Shown here in pieces: positions 1 through 8,451 of a stretch of 64,000 nucleotides of DNA. The translations under genes were made by a program, and so were the position numbers. Positions within the stretch are counted from its first letter, which is position 1. Every line of letters begins with the position of its first letter. The notes below the pieces were generated by a model. That model was not told the origin of the DNA and did no database searches. It saw only the letters and a list, made by a program, of their open reading frames with translations. Source of the DNA: Sporomusaceae bacterium FL31 (GTDB lineage: Bacteria > Bacillota > Negativicutes > DSM-1736 > Dendrosporobacteraceae); NCBI GenBank assembly GCA_003990955.1, contig BIFV01000008.1:365066-429065 (forward strand), written 5' to 3'.

Positions 1-1089
1 ACTAGTGCTAATTCGTTTCTCAGCTTCTTTCATATTCAGGAAAGCCTGGCGTACTTCCAGTTGAATACTATCCTTGGTTTGTTTAGCCTGTTCGGTCGCT
101 TTATTAATGCCGGAATCAGCTTGTTTAACTTGAGCTTTTGTCAACCCGGAATCAAAAACATTCCAACTGGCTTTGATCCCCATTGACCAGTCATTATTTT
201 CTGCACCAGGAAATTCGCTGTCAGACCAGCCTGTACCTGCACTAAAGCCAACATCAGGTTTGCTTCCGCTCCGGGCGATCTTCAACCCCTGATTTGCAAC
301 GTCAACAGCCAGCTGTGCCTGAACAGCTTCCGGACGGTTAGCCAATGCAAAACTAATGCTATTCTCCAAAGTCAAGGAGTTTTGAACATATTTTAAATCA
401 TCTTTTATTGATAATTCACTTTCAAGCGGCAGACCAATAACATTATTTAAACTGGAAACTGCCAAATCATAATTGTTTTGAGCTTTAATTAAGCTCTGCT
501 GAGCATCCGCTACTTCAACTTCAGACCGCAGCACATCAGACTTTGCTACTGTTCCGACTGAATACTGAGCCTGGACATTTTTTAGATGTGCTTCAAGATT
601 ATCCACTGATTGTTTGCTGACTTGCAGTAAATTGCGCGCTTGCAGTACAGCAAAATAACCATTGGTTGCATCAAGCTTCAATTGCTGCTTGGTCTTTTCT
701 ACACCCAGATCAGCAGATTTTGATTTTAACTTCGCCTGATCAATTTTCCCTTCAACCTGACCGCCTGTGTACAAGGGAAGACTCAAAGTGACGTCATTGC
801 TGAAACTATTATCAGTAACACCTGTCTTAGCAATTTTCGCACGTCCACTATTATGTGAAAGTGACACGGATGGCTGTTTGCCACTTTTAGCTTCATTAAT
901 GGCCCATGCTGCCGACTCTTGATCTGCTTGCGCTATTTTAATCGAAGGATTGTTCTTTAACGCTAATGCAATACTTTCATCCAGTGACAATTCTACCGGA
1001 GCGGCAAAACCTGCAGTTGTGCTTAATACTAAATAACTTCCTGCCAGCATAGCAGTAAGCTGCTTTTTCCAAAGGTTTTTCCTATTCAT
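1..1089 (-). CDS. tolC: TolC-family outer-membrane efflux protein (C-terminus cut by window edge)
   Basis: Outer-membrane channel partner of envelope export or lipid-transport systems. The start is the ATG at 1089, with a GAGGAGG ribosome site just upstream; 363 codons are open to the left edge, so the C-terminus is missing. The first ~29 residues are a signal peptide (KK, then a hydrophobic run, then TAGFAA). The rest is long amphipathic helices with two internal repeats typical of TolC: LSLDESIALALKNNPSIKIA near the start and LTLENSISFALANRPEAVQA about 200 residues later. It lies downstream of mlaE-mlaF-mlaD on the same strand, an arrangement known for Negativicutes mla operons. The 204-base gap to mlaD holds a partial copy of the dispersed repeat, so co-transcription is likely but not certain. 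Confidence 0.85.
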   Translation of the reverse strand, partial: MNRKNLWKKQLTAMLAGSYLVLSTTAGFAAPVELSLDESIALALKNNPSIKIAQADQESAAWAINEAKSGKQPSVSLSHNSGRAKIAKTGVTDNSFSNDVTLSLPLYTGGQVEGKIDQAKLKSKSADLGVEKTKQQLKLDATNGYFAVLQARNLLQVSKQSVDNLEAHLKNVQAQYSVGTVAKSDVLRSEVEVADAQQSLIKAQNNYDLAVSSLNNVIGLPLESELSIKDDLKYVQNSLTLENSISFALANRPEAVQAQLAVDVANQGLKIARSGSKPDVGFSAGTGWSDSEFPGAENNDWSMGIKASWNVFDSGLTKAQVKQADSGINKATEQAKQTKDSIQLEVRQAFLNMKEAEKRISTS

Positions 1090-1250
1090 GTATATTTCCT
1101 CCTCGATTCAATCCATGAAACCTGCTTTGACTATGTAGTCATTTCCAGTTTCATTATATTATTTGATTTTTCCAGTGTCAATAAAAAATGGCAGATAAGA
1201 ATCATGTTAACCATAAAATAACAAAGAACCAGGAACGACTCATTTATCAC

Positions 1251-1284
1251 TCCCGTCCCCCTCTGTGACCTCTGTAGTTCAATT
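1251..1284. repeat. Dispersed palindromic repeat, partial copy A
   Basis: Contains CCTCTGTGACCTCTGTAGTT, one arm of the repeat family seen complete at 46795-46914. It lies immediately after the mlaD stop codon. The opposite arm and the central GCGCGAT hairpin are not recognisable here. Confidence 0.6.
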
Positions 1285-1293
1285 ATTTACTTA

Positions 1294-2568
1294 CTAAAAA
1301 TTGTGACGGACGCCGACGAAGGTGTTATTATTATTATCTTTATTGATGTCATTGGCTTGACCAATGATAAAGGTATCAGGGGCTACTTCATACTGGGTGC
1401 GTAGTTTGACACGAACATCATTGGGATCATAGACATCCACAGACATTTTGAGCTGCTTGCCTAGCTTAGTATCAAGACCAATGCCGGCTTTGCTGTCAAT
1501 AACACCAGCCCGGCCAGCAAAATGATCAGTGCCTGAACCAATTTGGAAGTTGCTCTTCGAATCTTGACCGATATCGGTAACGCCAATCACAGCGAAATCC
1601 GTGGGTGATGTATTAATCCTTACATCAGCATTCGTCGTGTATTGGTGGGAGTCTGAATTATAAAGCACTTCAAAGCCTGCCTGAGCATTGACTGACTCAA
1701 CCTGAGTCAGCATTTTATTGGCCTTCTCGGTTACTGAGCGGGCATTTTTCAAGGTTTCTTTTACATTACTAGCTGTTTCGGGATCTGTTACAATCCCCTC
1801 CAGCGAAGCGGCCATCTTCTCAACCCGGGTACTGGTGCTGCGCAGATTACTGATGGCTTCCCGCAAATCCTGTGCAGTCTGCCCATTATTGTCCACACTG
1901 GCCACCAGCTTGTCTACCCGTCCTGCAACATCACGGAGGCTGCTTGACATCACGCTTAAATTCCCCACCATTGCTTTCACATCGTCTTCGTTATTGACAG
2001 CCATTCTCGCCATGGCAGCACTCATTTCATTGAGATTGGCCGTAATTTCCTTAGCATTAACCATGGTATCTTTTAAGGATGCTTTTACTTTCTCATCACC
2101 AAACACATCATTAAGCGACTGAACCAGCTTTTGAACATCCAGCAATACTTTATCGGCTGTAGCGACCAGTTGATCCAAGCCTTGCGGATTTTCCCCCTTC
2201 ACCACTGATCCCGGTGCTAACACCCCAGAATTAGTACGCGGCGGCATAATGTCGATATATTTTTCTCCTAATAGTCCGTCTGTGCCAATATTAAACTTAG
2301 ATCCCTCCGGTATTTTGACTCCCGGATTAATCAGCATTGTTGCTTGCACGCCCTCAGGAGTGACTCTAACCGCGCTGACTTTACCAATATCAACACCAGC
2401 ATAACGAACGATATTCCCTTCCTTTAAACCACTAACCTGGTTAAAAACGGCATGAATCGCATAACCTTTATCGCCAAAAGTAAAGCCGCTTAAATGAATG
2501 ATCATATAGGCTAAAAGTGCTAAACCCAACAAGGTGATTGAACCGACTTTGGCTTCTGTGCTTAACAT
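1294..2568 (-). CDS. mlaD: MlaD-type MCE-domain protein with C-terminal beta-rich (barrel-like) domain
   Basis: Substrate-binding/tunnel component of the Mla phospholipid transport system. Residues ~8-28 form one membrane anchor and ~38-115 the MCE domain (VSGLKEGNIVRYAGVDIGKV, then GLLGEKYIDI). Residues ~125-290 are a long coiled-coil-like helix, and the last ~130 residues alternate hydrophobic and polar positions and end in Phe, as outer-membrane strands do. At 424 residues it is far longer than proteobacterial MlaD (~180). The same architecture was reported for Veillonella MlaD, which is thought to span the periplasm as one polypeptide. The start overlaps the mlaF stop by 7 bases, with GAAGGAGG upstream. 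Confidence 0.9.
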   Translation of the reverse strand: MLSTEAKVGSITLLGLALLAYMIIHLSGFTFGDKGYAIHAVFNQVSGLKEGNIVRYAGVDIGKVSAVRVTPEGVQATMLINPGVKIPEGSKFNIGTDGLLGEKYIDIMPPRTNSGVLAPGSVVKGENPQGLDQLVATADKVLLDVQKLVQSLNDVFGDEKVKASLKDTMVNAKEITANLNEMSAAMARMAVNNEDDVKAMVGNLSVMSSSLRDVAGRVDKLVASVDNNGQTAQDLREAISNLRSTSTRVEKMAASLEGIVTDPETASNVKETLKNARSVTEKANKMLTQVESVNAQAGFEVLYNSDSHQYTTNADVRINTSPTDFAVIGVTDIGQDSKSNFQIGSGTDHFAGRAGVIDSKAGIGLDTKLGKQLKMSVDVYDPNDVRVKLRTQYEVAPDTFIIGQANDINKDNNNNTFVGVRHNF

Positions 2569-3329
2569 TCTGTCTTTGCCCTCCTTCGTGCTAGCAACCC
2601 TGGTGTTTTTGTTCCATGAATAAACTGTTGAACAATGGGGTTTTCAGATTGTTTAAATTGCTCAACTGATCCAAGCTCTATAATCTGGCCGCCATAGATC
2701 ATGGCAATCCTGTCTGCAATATTGAAGGCACTGGACATATGATGCGTGACAACCACTGAGGTAACCCCCATAATCCGGCGGGTACTGGTAATTAGACGGT
2801 CTATTTTTCCTGACATGACGGGATCAAGACCAGCAGTAGGTTCATCATATAACACGATTTGTGGATTAACCGCAATAGCCCGAGCCAAACTGACCCGCTT
2901 TTTCATGCCGCCTGATAATTCATTTGGCATCACATTTTCTTTGCCGAATAATCCCACCATGCGCAGCTTCCGGCTCACTACTTTTGCAATCTCGGCTTCA
3001 GTCATCTGAGTGTGCTGCCTTAAGCCAAAAGCAACATTCTCACCCACACTCATCGAATCAAATAACGCCGAATACTGGAAAACCATTCCCATCCGAAGTC
3101 TTATTTGGTTTAGTTCTGCTTCCTTTAACTGCGATATTTCTTGTCCATCAATCCAAATTTCACCACTGGTTGGCCGGACCAAACCAACAATAAGACGAAG
3201 TAGTGTACTTTTGCCAGAACCACTAGGGCCAATAATCACCATTGTTTCACCAGTGGCTATTTCCAGATTGATATTGTCAAGCACTTGCTTGCCTTGATAA
3301 TTCATCGAAATATTAATAAGTTTTATCAT
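2562..3329 (-). CDS. mlaF: Mla ABC transporter ATPase MlaF
   Basis: ATP-hydrolysing subunit of the Mla inner-membrane complex. Walker A is GPSGSGKST, the signature motif is LSGGMKKR, Walker B is IVLYDEPTAGLDP, and the H-loop is VVVTHH. I take the ATG at 3329 as the start because GAGGTGG lies 5-10 bases upstream inside the end of mlaE; a TTG four codons earlier (3341) lacks a better site. The 5' end touches the mlaE stop and the 3' end overlaps mlaD, so the three genes are translationally linked. Confidence 0.93.
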   Translation of the reverse strand: MIKLINISMNYQGKQVLDNINLEIATGETMVIIGPSGSGKSTLLRLIVGLVRPTSGEIWIDGQEISQLKEAELNQIRLRMGMVFQYSALFDSMSVGENVAFGLRQHTQMTEAEIAKVVSRKLRMVGLFGKENVMPNELSGGMKKRVSLARAIAVNPQIVLYDEPTAGLDPVMSGKIDRLITSTRRIMGVTSVVVTHHMSSAFNIADRIAMIYGGQIIELGSVEQFKQSENPIVQQFIHGTKTPGLLARRRAKTEC

Positions 3330-3337
3330 GATCCACC

Positions 3338-4117
3338 TCAACGGTATAGCATCAGCGATAGAAAGTAGTTGGAAACAAAAATAAAAATGATGGAAGAAAC
3401 TACTGAACCAGTCGTCGCTTTTCCAACACCCTCAGCCCCACTGGGTGCATTCAGTCCTTTATAACAGCCAACAATAGCGATAATCCCGCCAAACGCGATA
3501 GCCTTTATCAACCCACCAATGACATCATTGACCACAGTAAACACTTTAATGGATTGTAAGAAAGTAAACGAACCAATCCCAGAATATAAAGTCGCCACCA
3601 GATAACCACCAATGGTACCGATCACATCGGCAAATACCACTAATAACGGCAGCATCACCATGCAGGCAATCAAGCGCGGCACCACAAGATAAGCAATTGG
3701 ACTAATAGCCATAACCCGTAATGCATCAATTTGCTCAGTAACTTTCATGGATCCAATTTCGGCTGTAATGGCTGCCCCTACCCGGCCTGCAACGACAACT
3801 CCGGTCAAGACTGGCGCTAGCTCTCGCCCCATAGCAATAGCAATGACGCCTCCCACGGATGACTGAGCTCCATATTTAATAAATTCATGAGAGATCTGCA
3901 CGGTCATAACCATGCCGGTAAATAAAATAGTCAGCATCACAATGGGCAGTGAGTCAACCCCTAAATGCGACATCTGATGTAAAACATGTTTAAGATTCGG
4001 CCGTTGTCGAAAGGGAGCCGGATCACTCAGCAGCATGACAATGCGTCCACAGCTTTCCAGCAATGCAATGATGGCACGGCCGAGCTTTTCTAAATGAGCT
4101 ACAAGCATAGTTTCCAT
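3338..4117 (-). CDS. mlaE: Mla ABC transporter permease MlaE
   Basis: Inner-membrane permease of the Mla/MCE lipid transporter, 259 residues, the usual family length. It shows an N-terminal interfacial helix and about five hydrophobic segments, with the family motif GRVGAAITAEIGSMKVTEQI near residues 110-130 and EGVGKATTGSVV near 230. The ATG at 4117 has AGGAGA 1-6 bases upstream. It is the first recognised gene of mlaE-mlaF-mlaD-tolC, with about 250 bases of untranslated sequence before it, where the promoter should lie. Confidence 0.93.
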   Translation of the reverse strand: METMLVAHLEKLGRAIIALLESCGRIVMLLSDPAPFRQRPNLKHVLHQMSHLGVDSLPIVMLTILFTGMVMTVQISHEFIKYGAQSSVGGVIAIAMGRELAPVLTGVVVAGRVGAAITAEIGSMKVTEQIDALRVMAISPIAYLVVPRLIACMVMLPLLVVFADVIGTIGGYLVATLYSGIGSFTFLQSIKVFTVVNDVIGGLIKAIAFGGIIAIVGCYKGLNAPSGAEGVGKATTGSVVSSIIFIFVSNYFLSLMLYR

Positions 4118-4326
4118 TCTCCTACTTGCATATTTTAGATATTATTCTTTAAGAACAGATATTATCATGTAAAATAGTGTTATTCAATTTTTGCAGCCAG
4201 ATTCCCTGCTACATGACTGCTTTTTGTACTGCCATTATATTCAATTTATTTGATTTTAAACCCACATCATAAAAGCACAGGTTAACCAAGATACCAATCA
4301 TGGAAACGCGAAGGGACTGTGAATGA

Positions 4327-4364
4327 TAAAAAAAGAAACAGCCACAGAGTTATCTGCGGCTGCG
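4327..4364 (-). terminator. Intrinsic terminator after the S55-peptidase gene
   Basis: On the minus strand, CAGCCGCAG and CTGTGGCTG form a stem followed by TTTCTTTTTTT, starting a few bases after the stop codon of the gene ending at 4369. Confidence 0.8.
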
Positions 4365-4368
4365 CTTA

Positions 4369-6141
4369 TTAAGGTTTGATGATATTAAGCATCACTTTTG
4401 TATCATTATCAATAATATAATCGGTTGTGTGCTTGGTTTTATTTAATTCCTTATTTGCTGTAACAGCACCAATCGCCACGCCACTTAGCTTTGCTGCATT
4501 GGCTTTTGGCTTTGCGACAAGTTTGGGATCTGCGTTGGCTGACTCATCGGCCTGCTCTAAGAGTCCACCGGTTTGCATATCCATCATTTCCACAACGATA
4601 TCATTGTTGTGATCTGCAGTTTGGAAATCCTTCAGAACATCGGCAAACGATTTTTGTTTATCCTTACCCTGAGTCAAATCAATGCCCTGCTGTTTTAGCA
4701 AGAGCTGCGTAACCGGGATTAAGCCACCGCCCCGGACTTCCAGCATGAGCGGTCCAGCTGGCTGATTCTTGGGAATAATAACAGGTATTGTCTGGGTGAT
4801 AGGCTCTCCCCGATAAGGCTTGAGCTTTACGGCTAGATTAACGGTATCACCAGGCTTTACTGAAGATGTTGCAGCACGTGCTTCAACAATGGACGCCGTC
4901 CGGCGTTCTTCACTGACTGATATATTAATTTTAACATCCATAATCTCAACTGGATTAAACTTATTATTTGACAATAAGTTCATAGCATCAAAAAATTCGG
5001 CTACCGTCAATTCACCGATGCTGCCTGGAGTATAGAACATATTTTCCCGTTTGAGTATCTCGCCAGGCATATCTCGTGCCATAATTTCAAAGCTAACCCG
5101 GGCAGTTCCTGGCCCAACCCGATCTATCGTTTTATCCACCGCATTAAAGACTGATGACGCTGACAAGGCTGGTACCAATTGTTCATCATGAATAACCTGC
5201 ACGGCTAAATCCTGTGTCCGGCCTAATTGCTCATCTGTGACTTTAATCCGAATAGGGACAATATTGGGATACTTGTCCAACTGACCGGCGATTCCTGCAC
5301 TGCGATCCTGATTAATCAGCCCCACCGCGTCGCCGGTTGTACCAACCTTAAAGCCGCTTTCCAAACCATCGACTGCTGTAAAAATATAAGCATTGGTCAT
5401 AAAATAACTGGAATTACCCTTTTTGAGAAAGGGGTGACCGAAAGCAAGCACCTTGCCGTCTTCAACATAGGTCACAGTCCCTAAGGCACTTAAGCTGATG
5501 TCACCACGGACTAATTCCACCCCAATTGAACTGCCTGGTTCTATTGAACCAAATTGAGCATCACTGGGAGCACCGCCAACTGCGTAAGGAATCATATTTA
5601 ACGGCTTTAATTTGTCCGCAAGCATCTTTAAAGCCGGTTCTGTAAAACCAGCCGCCATTAGAGGCGTAGCTACAGGTTCCAAATCCTCCGTAAGTTCAAT
5701 TTGTCTAAATTCACGATCATTCTTGAAATCAGGTGCATCCCATAACTTCAGCATGTCCTGAATGGGTGTAACCATCCCAATTTTGTGATCACTGAGCGGC
5801 CAGCCATAAGCAATGGCCCCCACCAGTTTGCCATCAATATAAACCGGGCTGCCACTCATACCCTGAACAATTCCGCCAGTACGGTCAATGATTTCACCAT
5901 ATGTACGCACTAGAATTAAGTCTCCGGATGGCCCCTTATTATTCATTACCCCTAATACTTCAACACCAAATTCTTCAATTTTGGTGCCATTAACAACAGT
6001 CTTAGCAATCCCTTGCATTCCAGGTTTAATCTGATTTACCGGCAATAAATCCACTGCCGCATGAGCGATTGGAAGCGGTAACACCAGGAAAAAAATTAGC
6101 AATGCCAGACACTGCTTTAATAGCTTTAACAAAAAGACCAT
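4369..6141 (-). CDS. SpoIVB-type (S55) serine peptidase domain protein
   Basis: A 590-residue exported or membrane-anchored protein. Residues 1-28 are a signal peptide (KLLKQCLALLIFFLVLPLP, then AHAA). The S55 peptidase region follows, with the nucleophile motif GGIVQGMSGSPVYIDG at ~93-108 and the downstream GKVLAFGHPF motif. The C-terminal ~200 residues include a beta-sandwich-like stretch and no second catalytic motif. It lacks the PDZ-centred layout of SpoIVB itself, so it may be a relative and not the sigma-K signalling protease. The ATG at 6141 sits directly against AAAGG; an in-frame TTG at 6132 has better spacing and may be the true start. The next gene upstream ends 8 bases away, so the two are probably co-transcribed. 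Confidence 0.8.
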   Translation of the reverse strand: MVFLLKLLKQCLALLIFFLVLPLPIAHAAVDLLPVNQIKPGMQGIAKTVVNGTKIEEFGVEVLGVMNNKGPSGDLILVRTYGEIIDRTGGIVQGMSGSPVYIDGKLVGAIAYGWPLSDHKIGMVTPIQDMLKLWDAPDFKNDREFRQIELTEDLEPVATPLMAAGFTEPALKMLADKLKPLNMIPYAVGGAPSDAQFGSIEPGSSIGVELVRGDISLSALGTVTYVEDGKVLAFGHPFLKKGNSSYFMTNAYIFTAVDGLESGFKVGTTGDAVGLINQDRSAGIAGQLDKYPNIVPIRIKVTDEQLGRTQDLAVQVIHDEQLVPALSASSVFNAVDKTIDRVGPGTARVSFEIMARDMPGEILKRENMFYTPGSIGELTVAEFFDAMNLLSNNKFNPVEIMDVKINISVSEERRTASIVEARAATSSVKPGDTVNLAVKLKPYRGEPITQTIPVIIPKNQPAGPLMLEVRGGGLIPVTQLLLKQQGIDLTQGKDKQKSFADVLKDFQTADHNNDIVVEMMDMQTGGLLEQADESANADPKLVAKPKANAAKLSGVAIGAVTANKELNKTKHTTDYIIDNDTKVMLNIIKP

Positions 6142-6149
6142 CCTTTCTA

Positions 6150-6458
6150 CTATTGCCGCGTCGACTGAACTCGCACGACAACATCACCACTGCGGATATT
6201 ATCGCCGGTCTTTACCAATACTTCTTTAACACTGCCATCTGTTGTAGCCCGTGCTGCAGGCACTCCGCCAGTGATTGTCTCAATTTTGACTAAAGTGTCT
6301 CCTTCGCGTACCACAGTTCCTACTGCAACAACACTAACTACCTTACCATTCAATACTGCTTTTTGATCAACCAAGGCATTGGCAGAAACAGTCCAAATCC
6401 CTATAGCGGCAATCAAGAGCAAGGTAACAATTAATACGCTTCTTCTATGGAGCATCAT
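6150..6458 (-). CDS. Small membrane-anchored biotin/lipoyl-like domain protein
   Basis: A 102-residue protein with an N-terminal hydrophobic anchor (SVLIVTLLLIAAIGIWTVSA) and then a beta-hairpin domain. The motif VREGDTLVKIETITGG and the second half SVKEVLVKTGDNIRSGDVVV resemble the biotinyl/lipoyl fold used in HlyD-type adaptor proteins. The modifiable Lys in an MKM context is absent, so it is probably a structural lipoyl-like fold. GGGGGTGTGA precedes the ATG. It directly precedes the S55-peptidase gene. Function is unknown. Confidence 0.7.
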   Translation of the reverse strand: MMLHRRSVLIVTLLLIAAIGIWTVSANALVDQKAVLNGKVVSVVAVGTVVREGDTLVKIETITGGVPAARATTDGSVKEVLVKTGDNIRSGDVVVRVQSTRQ

Positions 6459-6497
6459 TCACACCCCCTACTTTACCTCTATTATACCTGATAACAG

Positions 6498-7925
6498 CTA
6501 ATTGGCAAGTTTTATTGGCGTCTTCGGCAACACGACCAAAGCACTGCCAACCCGCCGTTCACGCAGGTCTGAAGGTTTATTCACAACATTCCCACTAACT
6601 ACCATCTCACTGGAGCCGCCGCCATCAAGGTTCATAGCCTGAATGGCACCAGCTTCCTGCATAAAGAGGGCCATCTCTAATAGTGTAAACCCAACGCTGC
6701 TGTACTGGCGGCCATCGACCACTGCCAGCAGTATATGGCCGTCTTTCGTTACCCCTAAGGCTGTCCGTGGTGCCCTGCCGCTGGCTACATCAGGACCAAA
6801 TTCTTCGGCTTTTGTGGACAAATAGACGCCATTATTCTTCACTAACGTCGGTCCAGCTCCAAGTACGTAAACAGTCTGATCCCATACCGGACCGAGCGTT
6901 TCTGCGATTTTTACTCTATCACCAATTTTTAAAGCTGCTAGACTTTGCGCCGCAGTTCCATGAGCTGATAACACAACACCATCAGCCGGAATGGGTGAAT
7001 TATTAGTATTGATTGCTGTTACCATATCATTGATGATGGTATATTCGATTCCATATGGATTGGTATCGGTTGCGGCATCATAATAACGATTGTATAGCAT
7101 CAAGTTATTGGCCCCGCGTTCGCAATTGACTCCGGCCACAGCAATTCTTGTTCCGTTAGGCAAGATTACCGCACCATCGTAATCAACCTGGCCAATTATG
7201 ACCTTGCCATCTTGACCAATTCCCATGGCTGTCCTTGAAAGCCCAGCCGTACTTACGATAGTGCTGTCAATTTTAGTCAAACCTAAGATGTCACCACTTA
7301 ATGCAAAATATGAGGCATTCACTGCTGCAATGGCTTGAGTACGATCAGCCATTGATTTTACTGTTTCCAAATTAACAATAGCATCATTGGAGAGCACTGG
7401 TTTTAAAATATATCCAGCACTAGGATCAATATCCAGGATATGTGCTAAAATAGCTCCGTCTTGGCGTCCTCTCATCAACGTAGTCAGTTTTATCCCTGGT
7501 CCTACTTGTTCGATAAGTTTCTGCTCGTATACTTTAATCAAATCAATAACTAAACGGTTAGGCGATTTTAACGCAAATACCTTATATTGCACTGCAGTCT
7601 TTAAATCTATGGATGCAGTTACTTTCCCAGGTGAACGGCTGCTTAGTTTGACACCAGTGACAGCAGGATCTTTAATAGGAATCTCTGGATTGACCGTTTT
7701 GTCGAGCACGCCGTCGAATTCAATGATAAGATTAGCCGGATTTTCGTTTAGCGTAACTTTATACGCTGGCAGCTTATCCATATCAAATACAATCCTGATT
7801 GCTTCAGGCGTCTGGCTAAACCTTACTTTGTTTAAAACAGTAGGCGCTGGTGTAGCCAAAGCTGTAGGAACTATTAAAATCAAAATAAGCAACAATAAAC
7901 TTAGACGCTGATAAAAGTGTTTCAT
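6498..7925 (-). CDS. Phosphodiester glycosidase (NAGPA-like) with N-terminal AMIN-like domain
   Basis: A 475-residue exported enzyme of the phosphodiester-glycosidase (DUF2233/NAGPA) family, probably acting on cell-surface polysaccharide or peptidoglycan. Residues 1-24 are a signal peptide (LLLLILILIVPTALA). Residues ~30-130 resemble an AMIN localisation domain (VRFSQTPEAIRIVFDMDKLP). The C-terminal catalytic domain carries AVNASYFAL, VASGRAPRTALGVTKDGHIL and the hallmark AMNLDGGGSSEMVV. The start is set at the ATG at 7925, which has GGAGG 8-12 bases upstream; an earlier in-frame start at 8033 would run through the repeat copy and lacks a signal peptide. Confidence 0.87.
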   Translation of the reverse strand: MKHFYQRLSLLLLILILIVPTALATPAPTVLNKVRFSQTPEAIRIVFDMDKLPAYKVTLNENPANLIIEFDGVLDKTVNPEIPIKDPAVTGVKLSSRSPGKVTASIDLKTAVQYKVFALKSPNRLVIDLIKVYEQKLIEQVGPGIKLTTLMRGRQDGAILAHILDIDPSAGYILKPVLSNDAIVNLETVKSMADRTQAIAAVNASYFALSGDILGLTKIDSTIVSTAGLSRTAMGIGQDGKVIIGQVDYDGAVILPNGTRIAVAGVNCERGANNLMLYNRYYDAATDTNPYGIEYTIINDMVTAINTNNSPIPADGVVLSAHGTAAQSLAALKIGDRVKIAETLGPVWDQTVYVLGAGPTLVKNNGVYLSTKAEEFGPDVASGRAPRTALGVTKDGHILLAVVDGRQYSSVGFTLLEMALFMQEAGAIQAMNLDGGGSSEMVVSGNVVNKPSDLRERRVGSALVVLPKTPIKLAN

Positions 7926-7943
7926 GAATTTTCCTCCATAGGC

Positions 7944-8024
7944 AACAATGTAGAACACAGCGCGAAAATCGCGCTGCTTGCGTCCCCTTTGAGTGCTCCA
8001 AGTACTTTGTGGTTCAACATTGTT
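7944..8024. repeat. Dispersed palindromic repeat, full copy B
   Basis: Terminal inverted repeat AACAATGTAGAAC / GTTCAACATTGTT (12 of 13 positions) encloses the central hairpin CAGCGCGAAAATCGCGCTG and the arm CCCCTTTGAGTGCTCCAAGT. It sits just upstream of the glycosidase ribosome site. Confidence 0.75.
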
Positions 8025-8058
8025 CTTTTTCATTTCGTATTAAGGAAAAAGCCAGGCT

Positions 8059-8442
8059 TTAACGAGCCTGGCTTTTATTTGCGCTACCAGCCGTAACGGA
8101 TAGCTGACGATAAATCATGTCAGCTAAACCAATTCCACCAGCTTGTGCCATATTTTTAGTCATTTCGCTATCAAGCAGCGAACGCATGGTTTTTTCATGT
8201 GAAGAATTACCAGTTAGACTTGATTCCGGTACTGTGTCCCGCATTTTCGAGAGCAGCAAATTAAGAAACACCGCTTCCATATCCTTGCACACCTTTTTCA
8301 GCTTAGCTTCTTCTTTGCTGTCTGTTGCAGCAGCCGCCGCTGTTTTCAGTGTAGCAGCAAAATCACTGTCTACTTTATTTTGTGCAGAACTCAATTTATT
8401 CGTCAATAGCTGGGACCCAACTGAATTGATTTGCAAAACCAT
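8059..8442 (-). CDS. flgJ: Rod-binding FlgJ-like protein (no muramidase domain)
   Basis: About 127 residues, equivalent to only the N-terminal rod-binding half of proteobacterial FlgJ. The motif KVCKDMEAVFLNLLLSKMRD at ~50-70 and DMIYRQL near the C-terminus are family hallmarks. It acts as a periplasmic scaffold for assembling the flagellar rod. The usual C-terminal glucosaminidase is absent, so another lytic enzyme must open the wall. ATG at 8442 directly abuts AGTAGGTG; because AGGTGAT matches the 16S tail, an in-frame TTG at 8436 has better spacing and may be used. It ends the cluster flgF-flgG-flgA-flgH-flgI-flgJ. Confidence 0.85.
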   Translation of the reverse strand: MVLQINSVGSQLLTNKLSSAQNKVDSDFAATLKTAAAAATDSKEEAKLKKVCKDMEAVFLNLLLSKMRDTVPESSLTGNSSHEKTMRSLLDSEMTKNMAQAGGIGLADMIYRQLSVTAGSANKSQAR

Positions 8443-8451
8443 CACCTACTA

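Noticed and set aside
4369..6141. Calling the S55 protein SpoIVB
   Set aside because: The SpoIVB PDZ layout and the spo0A/recN neighbourhood are absent, and the C-terminal half differs.
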